Shown piece after piece: positions 19,412 through 27,524 of a DNA stretch of 64,000 nucleotides (its first letter is position 1; each line of letters opens with the position of its first letter). Location: assembly GCA_040217155.1 (NCBI GenBank), contig JAVJNS010000005.1:1-64000 (forward strand), written 5' to 3'. Position numbers and translations under genes: made by a program. The notes beneath the pieces are model-generated. The model made no database searches and was not told the DNA's origin. It saw only the letters and a list, made by a program, of their open reading frames with translations. The stretch comes from Pelagibius sp040217155. Lineage in GTDB: Bacteria > Pseudomonadota > Alphaproteobacteria > Kiloniellales > Kiloniellaceae.

Positions 19412-20272
19412 TCAGTGCATGAAAAGGATCGGCAGGTCCGCATGATCGACCACGTACTGGGTCACACCGCCCATGATCAGTTCACGCTGCCGGCTCTGAC
19501 CGTAGGCCCCCATCAACAGGCAGTCCGCCCCCGCCTCTTTGGCGTTGTCGATCAGGATCTGCGCGACCGCCGAGGTCTTTGCATCGAAGCTCCGCAGCGC
19601 GCAGGTCACGCCGTGACTCTCCAGATAGATCTTCGCCTCGCGGTCGGTCACCGGCAGATTCTTGCCGGCCGGCGCCATGAGGACGACTTCCTGCGCCTTC
19701 TTCAGAATCGGCAGGGCGGCGGTGATGGCGCGGGCCGCTTCGCCGCTGCCGTTCCAGGCGATCGCGACCTTCTCGCCGAGGCTGCTGCAGGCCTGCGGCG
19801 GGCACATCAGCACCAGCTTGCCGGATTCCAGCAGCGCCGCCTGCAGGGAGTTGAGGCCGAGATTCTGCACGCGGTCCGGCTTGGCGACGGCGATGAGGTC
19901 GACCAGGCGGCCGCGCACGCCGATGACATTGGCCTGCTTGCCGGTGGCTTCCCGCCATGTCGCCGACACCTGATCCTCGGGCCAGGGAAAATCGTCCACC
20001 TCGACAACGCCGCGCCTGGCGCAGTAATCGTCGAAGAGTTTGCGGACCTGGCCCTCTTCCTCGTCGGCGAGGCCGCGGGCGGAGGCCACAAGACTGTTGC
20101 GCAGGCTAGCCGGAATGGGCACGCCATAGGGGATCATATCCTCCGGCTTCGGCCGGCAGTGGAGGACTTCCAAGTGAGCCTTATGGTGCTTGGCGAGACA
20201 CAGGGCATGATCGAGCACGCCTTCGCCCATGCCGTCACCGCGCACCGGCACCAGGATTGATCGCAGAGTCAT
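19412..20272 (-). CDS. Tandem universal stress protein
   Basis: A 286-residue cytoplasmic protein with two UspA folds, roughly residues 1-150 and 165-286. The C-terminal copy keeps a nucleotide-loop-like stretch (MGAYGQSRQRELIMGGVTQYVV); the N-terminal copy lacks it. A strong GGGAGGAG precedes the ATG. It follows fhs by 125 bp on the same strand, with a hairpin in the gap, so it is the last gene of the gntR-oxc-frc-fhs unit. Co-location suggests a role in acid or formate stress during oxalate use; the role is inference. Confidence 0.85.
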   Translation of the reverse strand: MTLRSILVPVRGDGMGEGVLDHALCLAKHHKAHLEVLHCRPKPEDMIPYGVPIPASLRNSLVASARGLADEEEGQVRKLFDDYCARRGVVEVDDFPWPEDQVSATWREATGKQANVIGVRGRLVDLIAVAKPDRVQNLGLNSLQAALLESGKLVLMCPPQACSSLGEKVAIAWNGSGEAARAITAALPILKKAQEVVLMAPAGKNLPVTDREAKIYLESHGVTCALRSFDAKTSAVAQILIDNAKEAGADCLLMGAYGQSRQRELIMGGVTQYVVDHADLPILFMH

Positions 20273-20361
20273 TCAAAACTCCTCCCAAAAGCGGTTCCCG
20301 CACCTTTTTGCTTGCACGGTGAACCCGGATAAGGACAGGGCGCCGCGGCGCCTTCTCTCCT

Positions 20362-20387
20362 GCCGGCTGCCGTCGCCGGCAGCCGGC
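20362..20387. terminator. 10-bp hairpin between fhs and the stress protein gene
   Basis: GCCGGCTGCC at 20362-20371 pairs with GGCAGCCGGC at 20378-20387 over a 6-nt loop, directly after the fhs stop in the transcription direction. It lacks a T-run, so it is more likely a processing or partial-termination hairpin than a full stop. Confidence 0.45.
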
Positions 20388-20397
20388 CGCAAGGACC

Positions 20398-22071
20398 TTA
20401 GAAGAGGCCCTGAATCTGCCCGGCATCGTCGAGCATGATGCTGTTCGCCGAGGGAACCCGCGGCAACCCCGGCATGGTCATGATCTCGCCGCAGATGGCG
20501 ACGATGAATCCGGCACCTGCCGAGAGCCGCACTTCGCGCACCGGCACCTCGTGGCCGCTCGGCGCGCCGCGCAGGTTCGGGTCGGTCGAGAAACTGTACT
20601 GGGTCTTGGCCATGCAGACGGGATAGTCGCCGAAGCCGGCATCCTCCCACTGCTTCAACTGGTCGCGCACCTTCTTGTCCGCGACCGCGCCGGAAGCGCC
20701 GTAGATCTCCCTGCAGATGAGGTCGATCTTGTCGAACAGCGGCAGCTTGTCGTCATAGAGCGGCTTGAAGTTGGCGCCACCGCCGTCGATCAGGGCGACC
20801 ACCTTGTTGGCCAGTTCCTCAGTCCCCTCGGAGCCCTTGCCCCAATGTTCGCAGACCACGGCGTCGACACCCTGGGTCTTGGCGAACTCCTGAATCGCCG
20901 CCGTTTCCGCGTCGGTGTCCTTGATGAACCTGTTGATGCCGACCACCGCCGGCACCCCGAACTTCTTCACGTTGGCGATGTGGCGGCCGAGATTCTCCAG
21001 GCCCTTCTTCAAGGCCTCGACGTTCTCGTCGCCGAGTTGGTCCTTGGCGACGCCGCCGTGCATCTTCAGCGCGCGCACGGTGGCGACGATGACGACGGCC
21101 TCGGGCTTGAGGCCCGCCTTGCGGCACTTGATGTCGAAGAACTTCTCGGCGCCGAGGTCGGCGCCGAAGCCGGCTTCCGTCACCACGTAGTCGGCCAGCT
21201 TCAAGGCCGTCTTGGTGGCCGAGACGGAGTTGCATCCGTGCGCGATGTTGGCGAAGGGGCCGCCGTGGATGAAGGCCGGGTTGTTTTCCAGGGTCTGCAC
21301 GAAATTCGGCATCAGCGCGTCTTTCAGCAGCACCGTCATCGGGCCGTCGGCCTTCACGTCGCGGGCGTAGATCGGCTTGCGCTCGCGGGTATAGGCGATG
21401 ACGATATCGCCGAGGCGGCGCTGCAGGTCGGCCAGGCCGTCGGCCAGGCAGAAGATCGCCATGACCTCGGACGCCACGGTGATATCGAAGCCGGTCTGGC
21501 GCGGGAAGCCGTTGGCGACACCGCCCAGCGAGGTCACGGTATCGCGCAGCGCGCGGTCGTTCATGTCCAGCACCCGGCGCCAGGACACGCGGCGCTCGTC
21601 GATGCCCAGTTCGTTGCCCCAGTAGATGTGATTGTCGATCAGGGCGGACAGCAGGTTGTGCGCCGAGGTGATGGCGTGGAAGTCGCCGGTGAAGTGGAGG
21701 TTGATGTCCTCCATCGGCACCACCTGGGCATAGCCGCCGCCGGCGGCCCCGCCCTTCATGCCGAAGCAGGGGCCGAGCGAGGGTTCGCGCAGGCAGATCA
21801 TCGCCTTCTTGCCGATGCGGTTGAGGCCGTCGCCGAGACCCACCGTGGTCGTCGTCTTGCCTTCGCCGGCCGGTGTCGGCGAGATCGCCGTCACCAGGAT
21901 CAACTTGCCGTCCTCGTTGCCCTTGATCGACTCGAGATAATCGTAGCTGATCTTGGCCTTGCTGGGGCCGTACTGCATGAGGGCCTCCGCGGGCATGTCC
22001 AGTCTGGCGCCGATCTCGGTGATCGGCTTCATCTTGGCTTCGCGGGCGATTTCGATATCGGACTTGGACAT
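20398..22071 (-). CDS. fhs: Formate-tetrahydrofolate ligase
   Basis: A 557-residue cytoplasmic enzyme making 10-formyl-THF from formate, THF and ATP. The P-loop TPAGEGKTTTT starts at residue 66. EPSLGPCFGMKGGAAGGG and FTGDFHAITSAHNLL are family blocks, and the length matches Fhs/FtfL (~557). The ATG at 22071 (MSKSDIEIAR) replaces an earlier in-frame start that adds a charged, non-conserved extension. Lying after the formyltransferase-like gene, it would direct formate from oxalate into C1-folate metabolism while Fds burns the rest. Confidence 0.95.
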   Translation of the reverse strand: MSKSDIEIAREAKMKPITEIGARLDMPAEALMQYGPSKAKISYDYLESIKGNEDGKLILVTAISPTPAGEGKTTTTVGLGDGLNRIGKKAMICLREPSLGPCFGMKGGAAGGGYAQVVPMEDINLHFTGDFHAITSAHNLLSALIDNHIYWGNELGIDERRVSWRRVLDMNDRALRDTVTSLGGVANGFPRQTGFDITVASEVMAIFCLADGLADLQRRLGDIVIAYTRERKPIYARDVKADGPMTVLLKDALMPNFVQTLENNPAFIHGGPFANIAHGCNSVSATKTALKLADYVVTEAGFGADLGAEKFFDIKCRKAGLKPEAVVIVATVRALKMHGGVAKDQLGDENVEALKKGLENLGRHIANVKKFGVPAVVGINRFIKDTDAETAAIQEFAKTQGVDAVVCEHWGKGSEGTEELANKVVALIDGGGANFKPLYDDKLPLFDKIDLICREIYGASGAVADKKVRDQLKQWEDAGFGDYPVCMAKTQYSFSTDPNLRGAPSGHEVPVREVRLSAGAGFIVAICGEIMTMPGLPRVPSANSIMLDDAGQIQGLF

Positions 22072-22161
22072 AGCGCTTCTCTGCCTGTTTTCTATTGATT
22101 GCTGTCTGCCCTGGCCGTGCCGGGGAGCCTCCACGGACGCCCGGCCAGAACGCTCCCTGGC

Positions 22162-23076
22162 TTAGCCGCCGAGCTTGCTGCCCTCAGCGAGACCGGCCTT
22201 CGCTGCGAAGGCGCCGGCCGAGATCTTCTTATCGTCGTGCGGGCGCACCCGGTCGACCTTGATGGCGCCGCCCTGGGTGGCCACGGTGAAGCTGTCGCCG
22301 TCGACGGCGAGGATGGTGCCCGGCTCGCCGGTGCCCGCGACCTTGGCGCTGTCGAATATCTTCAACTCGTTGCCGTTGCAGGTGGTCCAGGCGCCGGGCT
22401 GCGGATTGGTGCCGCGGATCAGGTTGTAAACCTCGTCCGCCGGCTTGGACCAGTCGATCTCGGCGTCGGCCTTGCGGCACCAGCTCTCGTAGGTCTTCTT
22501 GCTGTGGTCCTGCGGAATGCTCGGCGCCTTGCCGTCGCGCACTAGGTCGACGGCCTCGCACATCGCCTCGACGCCCATGGGAAAGAGGTGATTGAAGTAG
22601 AGGGTGCCCAAGGTGTCGTCGGGGCCGATATCGACGAACTTCTGCAACAGAACCGGACCCTCGTCCAGGCCCTCGTCGGGCCAGAAGATGGTCAGGCCGG
22701 TCTGCTTGCGGCCCATGATAATGGGCCAGTTGATCGAGCTTGGACCGCGGTGCAGCGGCAGCAGAGAGGGGTGGTACTGGATGGTCCCCTTGGTCGGCGC
22801 ATCGACGACGTTCTGTGGCACGAAGAGAGTCACATAGGCCATGACGCAGAGGTCCGGCTTGAAGGAGCGCATCAGCTCCTCGGCCTCCGGCGTCTTCCAT
22901 GACGACGGCTGGTGCAGCGTTAGCCCTTTTTCCAGGGCGAACTCCTTCAGCGGGTCGGTCGGACGCCCTTCCTTGTCGGGCGCGCAGAACACGCCGACGA
23001 CATCCTCACCCCGCTCGAGCAATTTCTCGAGTACCGCTTTTCCAAAGGCTTGCTGGCCGTGGACGACAATTCGCAT
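22162..23076 (-). CDS. Free-standing 10-formyl-THF hydrolase/formyltransferase domain protein
   Basis: A 304-residue protein with a formyl-transferase N-domain (to ~residue 190) and C-domain (~205-285). It resembles the N-terminal hydrolase half of 10-formyl-THF dehydrogenase (ALDH1L) more than methionyl-tRNA formyltransferase: VVGVFCAPDKEG, YHPSLLPLHRG with the catalytic His102, and FWPDEGLDEGPVLLQK with Asp138. No ACP-like or aldehyde dehydrogenase part follows. It lies between the CoA-transferase and formate-THF ligase genes, all on one strand. Possible jobs are formyl transfer between CoA and THF, or hydrolysis of 10-formyl-THF to release formate. A tRNA role is unlikely because no def or rsmB-type neighbours are present. 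Confidence 0.8.
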   Translation of the reverse strand: MRIVVHGQQAFGKAVLEKLLERGEDVVGVFCAPDKEGRPTDPLKEFALEKGLTLHQPSSWKTPEAEELMRSFKPDLCVMAYVTLFVPQNVVDAPTKGTIQYHPSLLPLHRGPSSINWPIIMGRKQTGLTIFWPDEGLDEGPVLLQKFVDIGPDDTLGTLYFNHLFPMGVEAMCEAVDLVRDGKAPSIPQDHSKKTYESWCRKADAEIDWSKPADEVYNLIRGTNPQPGAWTTCNGNELKIFDSAKVAGTGEPGTILAVDGDSFTVATQGGAIKVDRVRPHDDKKISAGAFAAKAGLAEGSKLGG

Positions 23077-23170
23077 CCGCGTCTTCCCCCGTGCTTAAAG
23101 ACCGCTGGTCTCTGTGTTGATGAGCATCACTTCGCGGCGCCCCGTCTGATCTTCACGCGACCCCAAACAT

Positions 23171-24448
23171 TCACTCGGCGGCAGCCTGCTCCGGCATGTC
23201 GCCGAGAGCGCCGCTCGCCCAGGTTTCCTGAATCGCCTCTTCCGACAGGCCGAGGACATCCTTGAGGATTTCGTTGGTATGCTCGCCGAGCAGCGGCGAA
23301 CGCACCACCTCGGACGGCGAATCCGACAGCTTGATCGGATTGCCGACGGTCAGGTACTTGCCGCGCTCGGGATGGTCGACCTCGACGATGGTTCCGGTCT
23401 CCCTCAGGCTCGGCTCCTCCGCCAGTTCCTTCATCGAGAGAATCGGACCGCAGGGAATGTTCAGCGGATTGCAGGCCTTCATGACCTCCAGCTTGTCCTT
23501 GGTCTTGGTCCATTCCTCGATGGTATCGAAGATCTGCGGGATCTTGTCGAGGCGCGCCTCCGGCTTGGCGTAGGCCGGATCCTCCTTCCATTCGGGCTTG
23601 CCGATAAGGTCGCAGATGTTGCCCCAGACCGCGGCCTGGGTGATGAAATAAACGTAGGCGTTGGGGTCGGTCTCCCAGCCCTTGCACTTCACGATCCAGC
23701 CCGGCTGGCCGCCACCGGAGTCATTGCCGGCGCGGGGCACCGAGTCGCCGAAGGGAATGCCTTGGCCGAACTGGCTGTACTCCTTCAGGGGGCCGTGCTC
23801 GAGGCGCTGCTGGTCGCGCAGCTTGACGCGGCAAAGATTGAGGACGCCGTCCTGCATGGCCGCCAGCACGCGCTGGCCCTTGCCCGACTTCTCCCGGTGA
23901 TAGAGCGCGGTGACGATGCCGAGCGCCAGATGCAGACCGGTGCCGGAATCGCCGATCTGGGCCCCGGTCACCGTCGGCGGCCCATCGCGAAAACCGGTGG
24001 TCGAAGCCGAACCGCCGGTGCACTGGGCGACGTTCTCGTAGACCTTGCAGTCCTCGTAGGGGCCCGCGCCGAAGCCTTTCACCGAAGCGTAGATCATGCG
24101 CGGATTGATCTTCTGCACATCCGCCCAGCCAAAGCCCATACGGTCCAGCGCACCGGGCGCGAAATTCTCCACCAGCACATCGCAGGACTCGACCAACTTT
24201 CTCAGCACTTCCTTACCCTTGTCGCTCTTGGTGTTGAGCGTGATTGAGCGCTTGTTGTGATTCAGCATGGTGAAATAGAGGCTGTCGACATCGGGAATAT
24301 CGCGCAGCTGCCCGCGGGTCGCATCACCGACGCCGGGCCGTTCGACCTTGATGCAGTCGGCGCCGAACCAAGCCAGCAACTGAGTGCAGGTCGGACCGGA
24401 CTGCACATGCGTGAAATCGAGAATCCGCACGCCTTCTAGAGCTTTCAT
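23171..24448 (-). CDS. frc: Formyl-CoA:oxalate CoA-transferase
   Basis: A 425-residue class III CoA-transferase moving CoA from formyl-CoA to oxalate. The catalytic Asp167 sits in QIGDSGTGLHLALG. The glycine loop that closes over the active site in formyl-CoA transferase is present as SGGGQPGW (244-251). The N-terminal MKALEGVRILDFTHVQSGPTC is typical of Frc. It is followed by the formyltransferase-like gene (94 bp) and preceded by oxc (42 bp). Pairing with oxc fixes the assignment over other class III transferases. Confidence 0.95.
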   Translation of the reverse strand: MKALEGVRILDFTHVQSGPTCTQLLAWFGADCIKVERPGVGDATRGQLRDIPDVDSLYFTMLNHNKRSITLNTKSDKGKEVLRKLVESCDVLVENFAPGALDRMGFGWADVQKINPRMIYASVKGFGAGPYEDCKVYENVAQCTGGSASTTGFRDGPPTVTGAQIGDSGTGLHLALGIVTALYHREKSGKGQRVLAAMQDGVLNLCRVKLRDQQRLEHGPLKEYSQFGQGIPFGDSVPRAGNDSGGGQPGWIVKCKGWETDPNAYVYFITQAAVWGNICDLIGKPEWKEDPAYAKPEARLDKIPQIFDTIEEWTKTKDKLEVMKACNPLNIPCGPILSMKELAEEPSLRETGTIVEVDHPERGKYLTVGNPIKLSDSPSEVVRSPLLGEHTNEILKDVLGLSEEAIQETWASGALGDMPEQAAAE

Positions 24449-24490
24449 TGTTTGCCCCTGTTCATGAGGAGTTGAGTCGATGGAGCGGGA

Positions 24491-26245
24491 CTACTTCTTG
24501 GAAACCACGCTCTGTGGGTTGAGATTGCCGATGCGGCCGCTCTCGGTGCCGGCCTTCTCGTCAATCACCGCGTTGACGAGCGTCGGCCGCCCTGAGTCCA
24601 TGGCCTCGTTGACGGCACGGGACAGCTCGTCGGGCGATGTCGCATAGACCCCGACACCCCCGAAGGCCTCCATCATCTTGTCGTAGCGGGCGTCCTTGAC
24701 GAAGACCGTTGTCGCGGCTTCCGGGCCGCCGGTCGGATTAACGTCGGTGCCACGGTAGATGCCACCGTTATTGAAGACGACCACGCAGATTGGCAGGTTG
24801 TAGCGGCAGATCGTCTCGATCTCCATGCCCGAGAAACCAAAGGCGCTGTCGCCCTCGACGGCGAGGACGGGCTGGCCGGTCTCCACCGCCGCGCCGATGG
24901 CTTGGCCCATGCCGATGCCCATGACGCCCCAGGTGCCGACGTCGAGGCGCTTGCGCGGCTTGTACATGTCGATGATGCTGCGCGCGAAGTCGAGCGTGTT
25001 GGCCCCCTCGTTGACCAGGATCGCGTCCGGCCGCTCGGCGACGATCCGGCGCAGCGTCCCCAGCGCACCGTGGAAATCCATCGGCACGTTGTTGTTCTGC
25101 AGGCGCGGCGCCATCTTGGCGACGTTGGTTTCGCGCTTCTCGTTGACCGCGCCTGTCCACTCGGCCGGCGGAAGAGCCCAGTTGTCGCCCATGCCCTTCA
25201 GCAGGGCCGAAACGCAGGAGCCGATGTCACCGACCAGCGGCGCCGCGATCTCGACGTTGCTGTCCATTTCCTTGGGCTCGATGTCGATCTGCACGAACTT
25301 CTTCGGCTTGTCGCCCCAGCTCTTGCCCTTGCCGTGCGACAGCAGCCAGTTGAGGCGCGCGCCGATCAGCATGACGACGTCGGCTTCCTTCAACACCAGA
25401 GAGCGCGCCGGACCCGCAGATTGCGGATGGTCGTCAGGCAACAACCCCTTGGCCATGCTCATCGGCAGGTAGGGAATGCCGCTCTTTTCGATCAGGGCGC
25501 GGATATCGTCATCGGCCTGTGCATAGGCGGCGCCCTTGCCCAGAATGATCAGCGGACGCTTGGCGCCCTTCAGCACCTCCAGGGCGCGCGCCACGGAGTC
25601 CGGGGAAGGAATCTGGGCGGGCGCCGGATCGATCACCTTGACGAGAGACCGGCGTCCGGCCTCGGCCTCCATCACCTGACCCAGCAACTTGGCCGGCAGA
25701 TCCAGGTAAACGCCGCCTGGGCGGCCCGAAACAGCGGAGCGGATGGCGCGCGCGATACCGATGCCGATGTCTTCGGCATTGAGGACGCGGTAGGCGGCCT
25801 TGCAGAGCGGCTTGGCGATGGCCATCTGGTCCATCTCCTCGTAGTCGCCCTGCTGCAGGTCGACGATCTCGCGCTCGGATGAGCCGCTGATCAGGATCAT
25901 CGGGTAGCAGTTGGTCGTGGCATGGGCCAGCGCCGTCAGGCCGTTGAGGAAGCCCGGCGCCGAGACCGTGAGGCAGATGCCCGGCTTCTTGGTCAGAAAG
26001 CCGGCGATCGCCGCCGCATAGCCGGCATGCTGCTCATGCCTGAACGAAAAAACGCGCAGGCCTTCGGCCTGCATATAGCGTCCCAGGTCCGTGATCGGAA
26101 TGCCCGGCACGTTGTAGATGGTGTTGATCTCGTTGAGCTTGAGCGCATCGATGACGAGGTGGAAGCCGTCCGTCAGTTCCTGCGCGGCGGCGTCCTCACC
26201 GGATTGATCAAGTTGACCGAGCGTGTCGATAGCCGGATCGCTCAT
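24491..26245 (-). CDS. oxc: Oxalyl-CoA decarboxylase
   Basis: A 584-residue thiamine-diphosphate enzyme converting oxalyl-CoA to formyl-CoA and CO2. The ThDP-activating Glu71 lies in FRHEQHAGYAA. The Mg/ThDP motif starts VEGDSAFGFSGMEIETICRYN and ends FNNGGIYRG, with GDS in place of the usual GDG, as in known oxalyl-CoA decarboxylases. NEGANTLDFARSIIDMYKPR is another Oxc-specific block that separates it from acetolactate synthases. It is the first enzyme gene after gntR (69 bp). Together with frc it is the diagnostic core of the oxalate pathway. Confidence 0.96.
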   Translation of the reverse strand: MSDPAIDTLGQLDQSGEDAAAQELTDGFHLVIDALKLNEINTIYNVPGIPITDLGRYMQAEGLRVFSFRHEQHAGYAAAIAGFLTKKPGICLTVSAPGFLNGLTALAHATTNCYPMILISGSSEREIVDLQQGDYEEMDQMAIAKPLCKAAYRVLNAEDIGIGIARAIRSAVSGRPGGVYLDLPAKLLGQVMEAEAGRRSLVKVIDPAPAQIPSPDSVARALEVLKGAKRPLIILGKGAAYAQADDDIRALIEKSGIPYLPMSMAKGLLPDDHPQSAGPARSLVLKEADVVMLIGARLNWLLSHGKGKSWGDKPKKFVQIDIEPKEMDSNVEIAAPLVGDIGSCVSALLKGMGDNWALPPAEWTGAVNEKRETNVAKMAPRLQNNNVPMDFHGALGTLRRIVAERPDAILVNEGANTLDFARSIIDMYKPRKRLDVGTWGVMGIGMGQAIGAAVETGQPVLAVEGDSAFGFSGMEIETICRYNLPICVVVFNNGGIYRGTDVNPTGGPEAATTVFVKDARYDKMMEAFGGVGVYATSPDELSRAVNEAMDSGRPTLVNAVIDEKAGTESGRIGNLNPQSVVSKK

Positions 26246-26314
26246 GCATGCTTCTCCATAGTTCCTTGTGGCCGCTCGGGCGCACCGCTATGACCTGCGG
26301 CTTACGCCTCGGCA

Positions 26315-27049
26315 CTAGTCCAAATAATCGACGTGCGCCTCGATATGCGCCGCCAGGTTCAGGGTATGCTCTCGCGACAGGCGCTCGGCGAGTTCAGGGT
26401 CCCTCGCCTCCAGCGCCTCGATGATGTGCATGTGGTCGATGATCGAGCGCTTGGCCCGATCCTGCTCGCTGATGGTGCGCGCGCGGATGCCCTTCATGTG
26501 CAGGAACAGGCGATCCGCCGTTTCCTTCAGCAGGGCGCAACCGCTCATCTCCAGGATGGCCTGATGAAACTCGATGTTGCGGTCGGAGTACTCGTCGATG
26601 TGCGCCTGCACCTGCCCGTTTTCGAAGGAGGTGAAGATCTTGCGCAGCGAGGCGATCTGCTCGTCGCTGGCGGTGTCGATGATCAGGCGGGTCGCCATCG
26701 CCTCCAGCGCCGCCCACACCGTGATCATCTCGAGGATCTCCTTGCGCGTCTTGCGCACGATGAAGACCCCGCGGCGCGGGATCACGGTCACCAGCCCTTC
26801 TTGCTCGAGCCGGGCCAGCGCCTCGCGGATCGGTGTGCGGCTGATCCCCAACTGCTCGGAGAGTTGCCGTTCGTCGAGCTTCAGTTCGGCATCGTCCGAG
26901 TAGATGTTCATCGACGTGATGCCCTCGCGCAGCGTCTCGTAGATATGCCCCTTCAAACTGAAGGTGTTCTCGATCGGCTTGAACTCGAGCTTGCTCGGCT
27001 GCATGGTTTTTGAATCCGGTCTCAGCGGCTTCTGGACGAACTTGCGCAC
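26315..27049 (-). CDS. GntR-family (FCD) transcriptional regulator
   Basis: About 244 residues from GTG 27049, or 229 from ATG 27004. An N-terminal winged helix (LSEQLGISRTPIREALARLEQEGLV) is followed by the all-helical FCD ligand domain (~residues 100-235), which normally binds a small carboxylate through metal-coordinating histidines (FHQAILEMSG, HMHIIEAL). It is the first gene of the oxalate unit and a palindrome lies 34-88 bp upstream, so autoregulation is likely. Proposed effector: oxalate or an oxalate-derived acid, by inference. Confidence 0.9.
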   Translation of the reverse strand: MRKFVQKPLRPDSKTMQPSKLEFKPIENTFSLKGHIYETLREGITSMNIYSDDAELKLDERQLSEQLGISRTPIREALARLEQEGLVTVIPRRGVFIVRKTRKEILEMITVWAALEAMATRLIIDTASDEQIASLRKIFTSFENGQVQAHIDEYSDRNIEFHQAILEMSGCALLKETADRLFLHMKGIRARTISEQDRAKRSIIDHMHIIEALEARDPELAERLSREHTLNLAAHIEAHVDYLD

Positions 27050-27082
27050 GACGACACCTGCCCAGAGTCGGCGTGTGGTTCT

Positions 27083-27092
27083 TGGTATACAT
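27083..27092. promoter_or_regulatory. Putative GntR operator upstream of gntR-oxc
   Basis: TGGTATACAT at 27083-27092 shares eight bases (TGGTATAC) with the sites before tctC and the sucC-like gene. It lies just upstream of the regulator's start, as expected for an autoregulated operon. Confidence 0.5.
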
Positions 27093-27315
27093 TAGCCCAG
27101 ACGCTAGGACGCGACAACTAAATTCCCGTTATGAATGAGGCCTGAAGTTATCCCCAGATACGATGTAACTTCTTAAATTTCTTTCATAGGCCGCTGTTTT
27201 ATAACGATAGCGATATAAGAATGTCCCTCAGCAAGCCTGTGAAGGAGTTCTGGGGACAAGTCCGCCCCGCCATTCGGCACGGGTGCGCGCCACGGACCCG
27301 CCGGAACTCTTCCTC

Positions 27316-27483
27316 TCAAGGAATATTGTCGCGCAGGGCCAGGGAACCGGCGATCAGCCCGACCTTGCCGGGTCCCATATCCGCTGTGCGCGGCCCGACG
27401 AAGCGGCCCAGCGGCATGGCCGCCGTGCGGCCGGCGGCGGTGTTGTCGATGCCGACGTAGTGGGCGCAACTCAGGAAATGAGG
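27316..27483 (-). pseudogene. Fragment of a LacI-family regulator
   Basis: Reading the minus strand from the stop at 27484-27486 to the stop at 27316-27318 gives 55 residues. They contain YVGIDNTAAGRTAAMPLGRF and GKVGLIAGSLALRDN. This is the inter-lobe region of a LacI-type sugar regulator, where such proteins read VGIDNRAAGRTAG...GKVALIAGS. The DNA-binding domain and everything after RDN are missing, and there is no usable start. It appears to be a decayed regulator, perhaps of the FGGY kinase/SDR genes nearby. Confidence 0.6.
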
Positions 27484-27524
27484 TTATGCCTTCTTCCCAT
27501 CGGCCGCCGTATCTGCCGTCGGGG

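Noticed and set aside
22162..23076. Methionyl-tRNA formyltransferase
   Set aside because: Motif spelling is closer to the ALDH1L hydrolase domain and the def/fmt/rsmB context is missing.
24491..26245. Acetolactate synthase
   Set aside because: Oxc-specific blocks and adjacency to frc favour oxalyl-CoA decarboxylase.
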